Assembly: GCA_046758905.1 (NCBI GenBank)
Contig: JBHIBC010000024.1
Coordinates: forward strand, 1 to 40,120
DNA: 40,120 nt
Reading direction: 5' to 3'
Source: JBHIBC01 sp046758905
GTDB taxonomy: Bacteria > Acidobacteriota > Polarisedimenticolia > Gp22-AA2
Made by a program: the position numbers and the translations under genes. The notes under the pieces are model-generated. The model was given only the letters and a program-made list of their open reading frames with translations, was not told where the DNA came from and made no database searches. Shown in pieces: positions 1 through 8,254 of the stretch (the stretch's first letter is position 1; each line of letters starts with the position of its first letter).

Positions 1-978
<978 letters not shown>

Positions 979-1278
979 TGACGTCTCGCAGCGCCTTTGC
1001 GAGTTGACCGGATCGTTGTCAACGGCATCTTCCGGCGAAGACGCCCGCTCCCGCGGAGGAGTTCCCGCCCCGCACCTGAACCCGCGGACAGCACCCGCCC
1101 GCAAACCCCCGATCGCCTTGCGGAGAGGACCGATGGGACCGCGCGGGCGAGGGCGACCCGTCGCGGCCGGTGCTGAATCCGTGCAGCGCGGGGGGGATAA
1201 AGCTGTTGATTCCAGAGGGGTTTCGCCGTACTCTCAGGCCGACCCTGAGGCTCCGCCGGCTCAGCAGGGCGAGGGATC
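979..1278 (+). other. Non-coding gap after 23S with two hairpins
   Basis: This 300-base stretch separates the 23S end from the outer-membrane-protein gene. It contains a perfect 6-bp inverted repeat (GTTGAC at 1003-1008, GTCAAC at 1018-1023). Immediately after it is a 9-bp stem with one mismatch and a CGGC loop (1024-1032 with 1037-1045). These may be rRNA processing stems or part of a termination region, but no T-run follows, so they are not a classical intrinsic terminator. A weak promoter-like pair, TTGATT (1206-1211) with TACTCT (1229-1234) at 17-bp spacing, and a small hairpin at 1233-1249 precede the next gene. I see no tRNA and no 5S here. Confidence 0.5.
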
Positions 1279-3102
1279 ATGATTTCGACGAAAATCGTCC
1301 GATTTTTGACACTCTTGCCACTAGGCCTCGTTGTCGCGTCCGGGCCGAGCTTCGCGGAGGACACCACGGGGAAGTGGCAGTTCGGGTTCGGCCTCTCGTT
1401 CTACTCGACCACCGACATCATCCGAAGCAACGCCGACATCGCGCTCACCGGTGAGGTGGTCGACGAGAGCGGCCTGCCGTCGGTCCGCTACGTCGACGAG
1501 AGGCCGGACGACAACCTCCTCAACCAGCCGAGCGTCAGCGACGATTTCAAGTTCGATTTCAACGTCAGCTACGGCGTCACCCGCTGGCTGGCGGTGGAGC
1601 TCGCCACCTCCTACCTCAAGGCGCCGGTGGGCGACTTCGAGTTCTACAGCGAGGACCAGACGAAGCCGATCACCTCGACCGGGAAGGCGAACCCGGATGG
1701 CCTCGCGATCTGCGGTGCGGACCTGGGCCAGACCTGCTTCAACTACGAGACCTCAAGCGAGTTCAAGACCACCACGAACTCCTTCGTGTCGGTCGGCGAC
1801 CTGACCGAGATCCCGCTCATGCTCAGCGGGCTGGTGCGCTTCCGCCCGGAGAGCCCCTTCGACCCGTACATCGGGCTGGGGGTGGGCTACATCTTCACCG
1901 ACCTGCAGACCGGGGACGACTTCCAGGCCCGCGCCGAGCAGGTGTCGAAGCTGACCGTCGGCGCGATCAGCCGGGGCCAGATCACCGACGCGACCCCCCC
2001 GCCCGACCCGCGGGGCACCGGCTTCACGCCCGGCCCCCTGGCCGCCGAGGTCCATGACGCCTTCGAGTGGCACGCGGTGGGCGGCGTGGACTACTACGTC
2101 AACGAGCGCTTCTCGTTCTTCGTCGACGCCCGCTACGTCTGGACCGACGGCGCCGTGGAGATCCGCAGCGACGGCGCGCCGCAGGTCCGGATCGCGGTGC
2201 CCGACAAGGGGACGCTTCTCCTGTTCCAGGAAGGGGAGATCGCATCCCCGTTCGACCGCTGCGACGGCCCGGACAGCCAGTGCCTCCTGTGGGAGGATCT
2301 GGGCGTCCGGAGGAACCTGTTCACGGGGGTCATCGGCAACTCGGTCTTCCAGGCCAGCTGCGCGAGCGACCCGCACGCTTACGACGAGGCCACCGGGACG
2401 GTGGGCGGCCCGATCGAGTACAACTGCCAGAACAGCGGCTACCTCGAGACCGAGGACAAGAACTTCAACGGCCTGCTGGACTTCGGCGAGGATGTCAATT
2501 TCAACGGCCGGCTGGACGACGGCGAGGACGCGAACGAGAACGGGATCCTGGACACGGAGGACAATGGCGTCATCTACGTCCTCCCGCCGGGCACCAGGGA
2601 CCCGAACGAGCGGTTCGACGACATGACCTTCTACTGTCCGAACTGCGACAACAACGCCAAGGTGATCCGGTTCGGCACCTTCCCGTCTCCGTGCGATCCC
2701 GAACGCCAGGTCTGCGACGGCAGTATGGCCCACCCGCAGAAGCCCCAGATCCTGCTCAATCTCGACACCGAGGACGTCAATTTCAACGGGATGCTCGATC
2801 GGTTCCTGTCGTTCGGCGTGGACGTCTGCACCGATCCCGATCTCGTCGACCAGTTCCCCGAGTGCCAGGATCGCAACCCGCCGGAGTCGACCGCGGTGCG
2901 GAAGCACATCTGGCCCGAGGGATGCACCACGAGTATCCCGCAGGTCGGCAGCTTCAACACCCCGGAGGGCTGCCCGCCGCCGACGGGGAAGACCGCAGCG
3001 ACCACCGGCGCGGACAACGTCGCGGACGTGTTCATCGTCCAGGGCGGGGACATCAAGCTGGGCGGGTTCTCCCTGGGGGTGGGGTTCAAGTTCACTTTCT
3101 AG
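1279..3102 (+). CDS. Outer-membrane beta-barrel protein with calcium-loop-like repeat insert
   Basis: A 607-residue exported protein. Residues 1-26 form a signal peptide ending in SFA before EDTTG. The first ~330 residues show alternating polar/aromatic strands of an OmpW/OprF-like barrel (WQFGFGLSFYST; RWLAVELATSYLKAP; FDPYIGLGVGYIFTDL; ERFSFFVDARYVWTDG), and the chain ends in a strand with terminal Phe (GVGFKFTF), the usual barrel-assembly signal. Between these lies a long insert, about residues 330-590, rich in Cys and Asp. At about 390-425 and 493-514 it holds repeats of the type D-x-N-x-NG-x-LD-x-GED, resembling dockerin or EF-hand calcium loops. The family is not otherwise recognised. 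It sits between 23S and 5S genes, an unusual place for a protein gene. ATG at 1279 is preceded by GGGCGAGGG. Exact function is unknown; a surface structural or binding role is inference. Confidence 0.8.
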   Translation: MISTKIVRFLTLLPLGLVVASGPSFAEDTTGKWQFGFGLSFYSTTDIIRSNADIALTGEVVDESGLPSVRYVDERPDDNLLNQPSVSDDFKFDFNVSYGVTRWLAVELATSYLKAPVGDFEFYSEDQTKPITSTGKANPDGLAICGADLGQTCFNYETSSEFKTTTNSFVSVGDLTEIPLMLSGLVRFRPESPFDPYIGLGVGYIFTDLQTGDDFQARAEQVSKLTVGAISRGQITDATPPPDPRGTGFTPGPLAAEVHDAFEWHAVGGVDYYVNERFSFFVDARYVWTDGAVEIRSDGAPQVRIAVPDKGTLLLFQEGEIASPFDRCDGPDSQCLLWEDLGVRRNLFTGVIGNSVFQASCASDPHAYDEATGTVGGPIEYNCQNSGYLETEDKNFNGLLDFGEDVNFNGRLDDGEDANENGILDTEDNGVIYVLPPGTRDPNERFDDMTFYCPNCDNNAKVIRFGTFPSPCDPERQVCDGSMAHPQKPQILLNLDTEDVNFNGMLDRFLSFGVDVCTDPDLVDQFPECQDRNPPESTAVRKHIWPEGCTTSIPQVGSFNTPEGCPPPTGKTAATTGADNVADVFIVQGGDIKLGGFSLGVGFKFTF

Positions 3103-3119
3103 GCGGGACCTGCTACAAT
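3091..3119 (+). promoter_or_regulatory. Promoter of the separate 5S rRNA gene
   Basis: TTCACT (3091-3096), a 17-bp spacer, and TACAAT (3114-3119) preceded by TGC, an extended -10. The -35 lies inside the last codons of the upstream outer-membrane-protein gene. Predicted start of transcription is about 3126, some 14 bases before the 5S. This is sequence inference only. Confidence 0.6.
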
Positions 3120-3139
3120 CGAGTGGAGCTGCCAGGAGC

Positions 3140-3259
3140 TTCCCGGCGACGATGGCGGAGGGGTCACACCCGTTCCCATTCCGAACACGGCAGTTAAGCC
3201 CTCCAGCGCCGATGGTACTGCGCTGGCAACGGCGCGGAAGAGTAGGACATCGCCGGGAG
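3140..3259 (+). rRNA. rrf: 5S ribosomal RNA
   Basis: About 120 nt with the conserved core CATTCCGAACACGGCAGTTAAG and the terminal stem formed by TCCCGGCGA (3141-3149) and TCGCCGGGA (3250-3258). The ends are taken from that stem and may be off by one or two bases. It lies about 2.2 kb from the end of the 23S gene, with a protein gene between, and has its own upstream promoter and downstream terminator, so it is probably its own transcription unit. Confidence 0.96.
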
Positions 3260-3268
3260 CCGATCGAC

Positions 3269-3302
3269 AAGCCCGCGGCGCGAGCCGCGGGCTTCTTCGT
3301 TC
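3269..3302 (+). terminator. Intrinsic terminator after 5S rRNA
   Basis: Stem GCCCGCGG (3271-3278) pairing with CCGCGGGC (3285-3292), 6-nt loop, followed by the T-rich TTCTTCGTT. It ends the 5S transcript before the yebC promoter. Confidence 0.85.
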
Positions 3303-3312
3303 CGGCCCGCCG

Positions 3313-3321
3313 TGCTAGAAT
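3313..3321 (+). promoter_or_regulatory. Extended -10 promoter for the yebC-ruv cluster
   Basis: TGC followed by TAGAAT (3316-3321), about 30 bases before the yebC start and just after the 5S terminator. The matching -35 (TTCTTC at 3293-3298, 17-bp spacing) is weak, which fits an extended -10 promoter. It overlaps the T-tract of the preceding terminator. Confidence 0.5.
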
Positions 3322-3351
3322 GAGGCCCGGGTTCTGATCGCCGGGGGTCGC

Positions 3352-4107
3352 GTGTCCGGTCATTCCAAATGGCATTCGATCAAGCATAAGAAAGCGGCCG
3401 CCGACGCCAAGCGGGGCCGGCTGTTCACCAGGCTGATCAAGGAGCTCACGGTGGCGGCCCGGCTCGGCGGCGGCGACCCGGACGGCAACCCGCGCCTGCG
3501 CACCGCCCTCGCCGCCGCCAAGGCGGCCAACATGCCCAAGGACAACATCGAGAAGGCGATCAAGAAGGGGACGGGAGAGCTCCCGGGGGTCAGCTACGAG
3601 GAGGTGGCCTACGAGGGGTACGGCCCGGGGGGAGTGGCGGTCTTCGTCGACGCGCTCACCGACAACCGCAACCGGACCCTGGCCGAGGTCCGGCACCTGT
3701 TCGCCAAGTACGGGGGCAACCTCGGCGAGAGCAACTGCGTCGCGTGGATGTTCGAGAAGAAAGGGTACATCGTGGTCCCCAAGGGTTGCGCGCCGGAGGA
3801 GACCCTCCTGGAGACGGTCCTGGAAGCGGGCGGGGAGGACGTCCGGGACGACGGCGAGAACTGGGAGGTCCTCAGCGCCCCGGAGCGGCTGGAGCCGGTC
3901 AAGGAGGGGCTCGAGGCGAGGGGCATCCGCCCGACCACCTCGGAGATCTCCATGGTCCCCCGGACGAGCGTCAGGGTGGAGGGGAAGAAGGCGCAGCAGC
4001 TGCTGGCCATGATGGAGGCCCTCGAGGAGCACGACGACGTGCAGAACGTCTGGGCGAACTTCGACATCGACGAGTCGGAGATCACCGAGCACCGCGCCGC
4101 ATCCTAG
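3352..4107 (+). CDS. yebC: YebC/PmpR (TACO1) family protein
   Basis: A 251-residue full-length YebC-family protein. The N-terminus SGHSKWHSIKHKKAAADAKRG is the family hallmark, followed by LRTALAAAKAANMPKDNIEKAIKKG and the YEGYGPGGVAVFVDALTDN segment. Members have been described as DNA-binding regulators and more recently as ribosome-associated factors that help translation through difficult motifs such as polyproline; which applies here cannot be told. The start is GTG at 3352, fixed by the conserved N-terminus. It stands 4 bases before ruvC, the usual yebC-ruvC order, and probably shares the transcript that begins near 3328. Confidence 0.96.
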   Translation: MSGHSKWHSIKHKKAAADAKRGRLFTRLIKELTVAARLGGGDPDGNPRLRTALAAAKAANMPKDNIEKAIKKGTGELPGVSYEEVAYEGYGPGGVAVFVDALTDNRNRTLAEVRHLFAKYGGNLGESNCVAWMFEKKGYIVVPKGCAPEETLLETVLEAGGEDVRDDGENWEVLSAPERLEPVKEGLEARGIRPTTSEISMVPRTSVRVEGKKAQQLLAMMEALEEHDDVQNVWANFDIDESEITEHRAAS

Positions 4108-4111
4108 GGGC

Positions 4112-4612
4112 ATGCTCATCCTCGGGATCGACCCCGGCTCGAGGGTGACCGGATACGGGCTCGTCGAGAGCCGCCCCGGCCGGCTGCGCGCCGTCGCCTA
4201 CGGCACGATCGTCCCCCCGCCGGGGCTCGCCTTCCGTGACCGTCTGCCGCGGCTGTTCTCGGCCCTCGAGCGGCTCATCCTCCGCGCGCGTCCCGACTGC
4301 GCGGCCGTGGAGGAGGTGTTCCACGCCCGCAACAGCAAGGTCGCCCTCAAGCTGGGGCACGTGCGCGGCGTGGTCCTGCTGGCCCTGCTCCGGGCCGGCG
4401 TGCCGATCCACGAATACCCCCCCCGACTGGTCAAGAAGGCGGTGGGCGGCTACGGCGCGGCGGAGAAGGAGCCGCTGCGCCGGATGGTCCGTCTTCTCCT
4501 CTCCCTGCGCGGAGGGAGCCTGCCGCTCGACGCCTCGGACGCGCTGGCCGTGGCCATCTGCCATGCCCACTCCGTTCCCGCGCCGGCCCTGCGGCACGCG
4601 GCCCGGGCCTGA
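4112..4612 (+). CDS. ruvC: Crossover junction endodeoxyribonuclease RuvC
   Basis: A 166-residue Holliday-junction resolvase. It cleaves four-way junctions symmetrically, working with the RuvAB motor. The four acidic metal ligands of the RNase-H-like fold are all present: Asp7 in GIDPGS, Glu67 in AVEEVFHARN, and Asp140 and Asp143 in LDASDALAVAICHAH. The conserved VKKAVGGYGAAEK segment is also there. Length is normal. The start at ATG 4112 puts Asp7 in its canonical place; the AGGGG upstream is closer than usual, so translational coupling to yebC (4-base gap) is likely. Unusually, ruvA does not follow directly: a 2.96-kb gene intervenes. The 60-base gap after ruvC holds a 7-bp GC stem (4624-4630 with 4640-4646) without a T-run. 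Confidence 0.97.
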   Translation: MLILGIDPGSRVTGYGLVESRPGRLRAVAYGTIVPPPGLAFRDRLPRLFSALERLILRARPDCAAVEEVFHARNSKVALKLGHVRGVVLLALLRAGVPIHEYPPRLVKKAVGGYGAAEKEPLRRMVRLLLSLRGGSLPLDASDALAVAICHAHSVPAPALRHAARA

Positions 4613-4672
4613 GCGGCCCGTCCGGCGCGCGCCCGGGGAGCGCGCCGTGCAGCTCGGGCCCGCGGGGTCGGG

Positions 4673-7630
4673 ATGAGACCGCGCGGCCGCCTCCTCGTGG
4701 CCGCGGCGGCGGTCGGGCTCGCCTGCGCCGCCGCGGCGGTGGTCCGCGTCCCCTCCGGGTCGAGGGCGATCCTCTCCTGGCGCGGGGGGGGGACTCCGCG
4801 CCTGCTCGGCCCCGGCTTCGCACTGAGGATCCCGCTCCTGCAGCGCATCGAGCGGTACGAGAGGGGCGAGGTGTCCGTCCGGGGGGAGGCGGCGGCGGGC
4901 TCGCGCGAGGGGAACCGCGTGACGCTGCCCTACGAGGCCTCGGTTCGCCCCGGCGACGAGGGGCTCCTGGCGCTGCACCGCGAGGGTGGCACCGGCGGCG
5001 CGCGGGCCGGGCTGCGCCGCCTGCTGGAGCGGCGCCTCGAGGTGTCCGCCGCCGGCTTCGGGACCTTCGAGCTCGCCTCGGGCGACGCCCTCGCCGCGTT
5101 CGAGGCGGAGCTCCGCAGCTGGCTCCGGGAGCGGTTCGGCCCCGATTCCCGCCTGGCCCTTCGCCCCGCGGGGCTGCCGCCCGAGGTGCGGGCCTCGTTC
5201 GGGCGCGAGGCGATCCTCGAAAAGCGCCGGGAGACCGGCGCGCGCGTCCTGCTGATCGGCCTGGATGGGGCCGACTGGGACATCATCGACCCGATGCTGG
5301 CGCGCGGCGAGCTGCCCCACCTGGGCTCGCTGAAGCGCCGGGGGGCGTGGGGGCGGCTCCGATCGAGCGTGCCGACCCTGTCGCCGCTCCTGTGGACCTC
5401 GATCGCCACCGGCAAGACTCCGGACCGCCACGGCATCAACGACTTCCTGGTGAGCGACCCGGCCACGGGCCGGCGGGTGCCGATCAACTCGACCTTTCGC
5501 CGCTCCAAGGCGCTGTGGAATATCCTCACCGAGGCCGGGCTGGAGAGCGACTTCATCGCCTGGTGGGCGACGTGGCCCGCCGAGCCGGTCCTCGGGCACC
5601 TGGTCTCCGACCGCGTGGCCTACTCCACTTTCCCGGTCTCCTCCCTCGCGGGCCGGCGCGGCGCGGTCCATCCGCCGGAGTACGGGGACGCCGTGGAGTC
5701 GCTGCGCGTCCTCGAGGACGACATCAGCTACGAGCAGGTCTCGAGGTTCGTGGCCGTGACGGAGCGGGAGTATCGCCGGGCCCGGGCGGCGGAGGACGGC
5801 GAGGCCGCGGGCGCCGAGGTCCTGGAATCGATCCGCGTCCTGGTGCGGGTGCTGGCGGCGACCGAGACCTACCGGAAGGTGGCCCTCGATCTCCTGGAGA
5901 GGCGCTCCGCCGAGGGGACGCCGGCGAGCCTGTTCGCGGTCTACTTCCAGGGGATCGACGAGGTCGGCCACCGCTTCGCCCATTGCGCGCCGCCGCGGGT
6001 GCCGCTGTGTCCCGAGGCCGACTATCGCCGTTTCCGGAGGGCGCTGGCCCAGTTCTACCGGTACCAGGACGAGATCCTGGGCGAGATCATCGACCGCGAT
6101 CCCGGGGCCACGGTGATCGTCATGTCGGACCACGGCTTCGCCTCGGGTCAGGCGCGGCCGGCGGATGTGAAGCCGTTCATCGAAGGCAAGCCGGGCCTGT
6201 GGCACGAGATGCGCGGGATCTTCGTGGCCGCCGGGCCGGCCATCCGCCCCGGTGAGATCCCGCGCGTGACCATCTACGACGTCGCCCCGACCATCCTCCG
6301 GATCCTGGGCCTGCCGGTGCCGGACGACATGGTGGGAGAGGTCCTCGAGGCGGCGATCGACCCCGCCTTCTCATCCTCGTACCCTATCGAGCGGGTCCCC
6401 TCCTACGAGGGGCTGGCCGGGCCGGAGGAGATCGCCTCCACGCGGGGCGCCGGCGGGCCGGGACGATCAGAGGGGGAGTTCCTCGAGGGGGCGGCGGAGG
6501 AGGAGATCCTCGAGCAGCTGCGCTCCCTGGGGTACATCGGTGGCGCCGGGCCGGAGAATCCCCAGGAGGGGCCGCCGGCGCCGCCCGGGGGCGAGGTTCC
6601 GCCGCCGGGCGGCGGGGTGCCGACCGCGCTCTATTACGTCAACCTCGGGGGCGTCTACCTGGGCAAGGGCCAGCTCGAGCTGGCCGAGGCGCAGTTCCGC
6701 AAAGCGCTGCGGCTGGACCCCTCCTCCCCTCAGGCCCTCTCGGGCATGGCGATCCTCTACGAGGCGCGCGGCGCGCCGGAGCGCGCGCTCGAGGTGCTGA
6801 GGACCCTGGTGCGGCTGCACACGGGGGACGACCTGGCCGCCTTCATCAGGATGGCGGAGATCTATGTCAGGATGGGCCGTGCGGCCGACGGAGTGGCCTA
6901 CATGGAGTCGAGATCGCCCGCCGGGACCGGAGGGCGGGGCCGCTCGGAGATCGGCCGGCAGGTCGCGCTGGGGCTGCTCCACGCGGCGGCCGGCCGGCCC
7001 GAACAGGCGGAGCGCTCCTACCTCCGCGCGCTGGAGATCGACCCCGCCTCCCTGCCGGCGATGCAGGAGCTGTTCACCCTGCTGGACGCGCAGGGCCGGG
7101 CTGCGGAGCTGGAGCCGAGGCTGCGCGAGGCCCTGGCCCGCAGACCCCGGTCCGGGATGCTCCACAACTGGCTGGGGCTCGTGCTGAAGCGCCAAGGGGA
7201 TCTCGACGGGGCGGAGGCGGCGTTCTGGAAGGCGCTGGAGGCGTCGCCGGAGCTGACCGGGGCGATGGCGAACCTGGGGTCGATCTACACGCAGCAGGGT
7301 CGCCTCCCGGAGGCGGTCACGGTGCTCAGGAGGGCCCTGGAAAAGGACCGCGGCAGCGTGGAGTCCCGGGCCAACCTGATCGTGGCCCTGGGGCTGCAGG
7401 GGGACCTCGGCAGCGCCCGCGCCCTCGTGGACGAGGCGCGCGAGATGGGCCGGCGCGCGCCGCATTATCATAACGCCCTGGCCTACGCCCTGTTCGCGAA
7501 CGGGCGCTCGAGGGAGGCGCTGGAGGAGGTCGAGGAGGCGCTGGCGCTCGATCCGCGGCAGCCGGACGCGTTGCGCCTGCGGGCCCGCATCGAGAGCGGC
7601 GAGCCGGTGGCGGGCGGTCCATACAGGTAG
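4673..7630 (+). CDS. SPFH-like / alkaline-phosphatase-superfamily phosphodiesterase / TPR fusion protein
   Basis: A 985-residue membrane-anchored or exported protein with three parts. Residues 1-25 form a hydrophobic signal or anchor. Residues ~25-185 resemble an SPFH/prohibitin-type domain (VPSGSRAILSW, LLGPGFALRIPLLQRIERY). Residues ~190-560 are a type I phosphodiesterase/nucleotide-pyrophosphatase domain of the alkaline phosphatase superfamily. Metal and nucleophile positions are visible: Asp198 (GLDGADWD), Ser237 or Thr235 (PTLSPLLWTSIATG), Asp429 and His433 (GIDEVGHRF), Asp486 and His487 (MSDHGF), His511 (LWHEM). After a Gly/Pro-rich linker, residues ~645-980 carry about eight TPR-like helical repeats. 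The substrate is unknown; nucleotide-, lipid- or glycan-linked phosphates are possible. The gene lies between ruvC and ruvA, 2 bases before ruvA, so it is very likely co-transcribed with the recombination genes, though no functional link is evident. Confidence 0.85.
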   Translation: MRPRGRLLVAAAAVGLACAAAAVVRVPSGSRAILSWRGGGTPRLLGPGFALRIPLLQRIERYERGEVSVRGEAAAGSREGNRVTLPYEASVRPGDEGLLALHREGGTGGARAGLRRLLERRLEVSAAGFGTFELASGDALAAFEAELRSWLRERFGPDSRLALRPAGLPPEVRASFGREAILEKRRETGARVLLIGLDGADWDIIDPMLARGELPHLGSLKRRGAWGRLRSSVPTLSPLLWTSIATGKTPDRHGINDFLVSDPATGRRVPINSTFRRSKALWNILTEAGLESDFIAWWATWPAEPVLGHLVSDRVAYSTFPVSSLAGRRGAVHPPEYGDAVESLRVLEDDISYEQVSRFVAVTEREYRRARAAEDGEAAGAEVLESIRVLVRVLAATETYRKVALDLLERRSAEGTPASLFAVYFQGIDEVGHRFAHCAPPRVPLCPEADYRRFRRALAQFYRYQDEILGEIIDRDPGATVIVMSDHGFASGQARPADVKPFIEGKPGLWHEMRGIFVAAGPAIRPGEIPRVTIYDVAPTILRILGLPVPDDMVGEVLEAAIDPAFSSSYPIERVPSYEGLAGPEEIASTRGAGGPGRSEGEFLEGAAEEEILEQLRSLGYIGGAGPENPQEGPPAPPGGEVPPPGGGVPTALYYVNLGGVYLGKGQLELAEAQFRKALRLDPSSPQALSGMAILYEARGAPERALEVLRTLVRLHTGDDLAAFIRMAEIYVRMGRAADGVAYMESRSPAGTGGRGRSEIGRQVALGLLHAAAGRPEQAERSYLRALEIDPASLPAMQELFTLLDAQGRAAELEPRLREALARRPRSGMLHNWLGLVLKRQGDLDGAEAAFWKALEASPELTGAMANLGSIYTQQGRLPEAVTVLRRALEKDRGSVESRANLIVALGLQGDLGSARALVDEAREMGRRAPHYHNALAYALFANGRSREALEEVEEALALDPRQPDALRLRARIESGEPVAGGPYR

Positions 7631-7632
7631 AG

Positions 7633-8244
7633 ATGATCGCGAGGCTCTCCGGGACGCTGATCCATAAACGGCCGGGCACGCTCGTGGTGGACGTGGCGGG
7701 GGTCGGGTACGAGGTGGCGGTGCCGCTGTCCACCTACTCCGGGGTCGGGGCGGTGGGGGAGAGGGTGGGCCTGCACGTCCACACCTACGTCCGCGAGGGG
7801 GTGCTGGCGCTTTACGGGTTCCTCACCTTGAGGGAGAAGGAGATCTTCGGGATGCTGATCGAGGTCAACGGCGTCGGGCCGAAGATCGCCGTCGCCCTCC
7901 TCTCGGGGCTGGGGCCCGAGGAGGTGATCGAGGCCGTGCACGCCCGCGACGGCCGCCGCCTCGGGACGGTCCCCGGGATCGGCCGCAAGACCTCCGAGCG
8001 CATCGTCCTGGAGCTGGCCGACCGGCTCGACGACGTGGCCGCGCCCGAGGCGGGAGCCGCACCCAGGGATGCCGCGGCGGCCGGCGTCACGGGCGTCCGG
8101 CGGGATCTCATTTCGGCGCTGGTCAACCTCGGGTACAATTCCCGCGCGGCGTCGGCGGCGGCCGGCCGGGCCCTGAGAGAGTCCTCGGGCCCGCCCTCGT
8201 TCGAGCCGCTCCTGCGCCGGTCGCTGAGGCTCCTGAGCCGCTGA
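7633..8244 (+). CDS. ruvA: Holliday junction branch migration protein RuvA
   Basis: A 203-residue RuvA, which tetramerises on four-way junctions and loads the RuvB motor. The N-terminal OB-fold domain begins MIARLSGTLIHKRPGTLVVDVAGVGYEV. The two helix-hairpin-helix motifs follow (LIEVNGVGPKIAVALLSGL and LGTVPGIGRKTSERIVLEL). After an Ala/Gly-rich flexible linker, the C-terminal domain III that contacts RuvB is seen (ISALVNLGYNSRAASAAA). ATG at 7633 starts 2 bases after the upstream stop, indicating translational coupling. Length is typical and nothing is missing. Confidence 0.97.
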   Translation: MIARLSGTLIHKRPGTLVVDVAGVGYEVAVPLSTYSGVGAVGERVGLHVHTYVREGVLALYGFLTLREKEIFGMLIEVNGVGPKIAVALLSGLGPEEVIEAVHARDGRRLGTVPGIGRKTSERIVLELADRLDDVAAPEAGAAPRDAAAAGVTGVRRDLISALVNLGYNSRAASAAAGRALRESSGPPSFEPLLRRSLRLLSR

Positions 8245-8254
8245 AGGGACGGGG

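Noticed and set aside
1753..4119. A 788-codon minus-strand frame spanning the barrel gene, 5S and yebC
   Set aside because: It crosses the 5S gene and its terminator, lies antisense to a certain yebC, and has only Arg/Val/Leu-rich shadow composition.
4082..6205. A 707-codon minus-strand frame opposite ruvC and the phosphodiesterase gene
   Set aside because: Antisense to genes with intact active-site motifs; no recognisable domain or signal.
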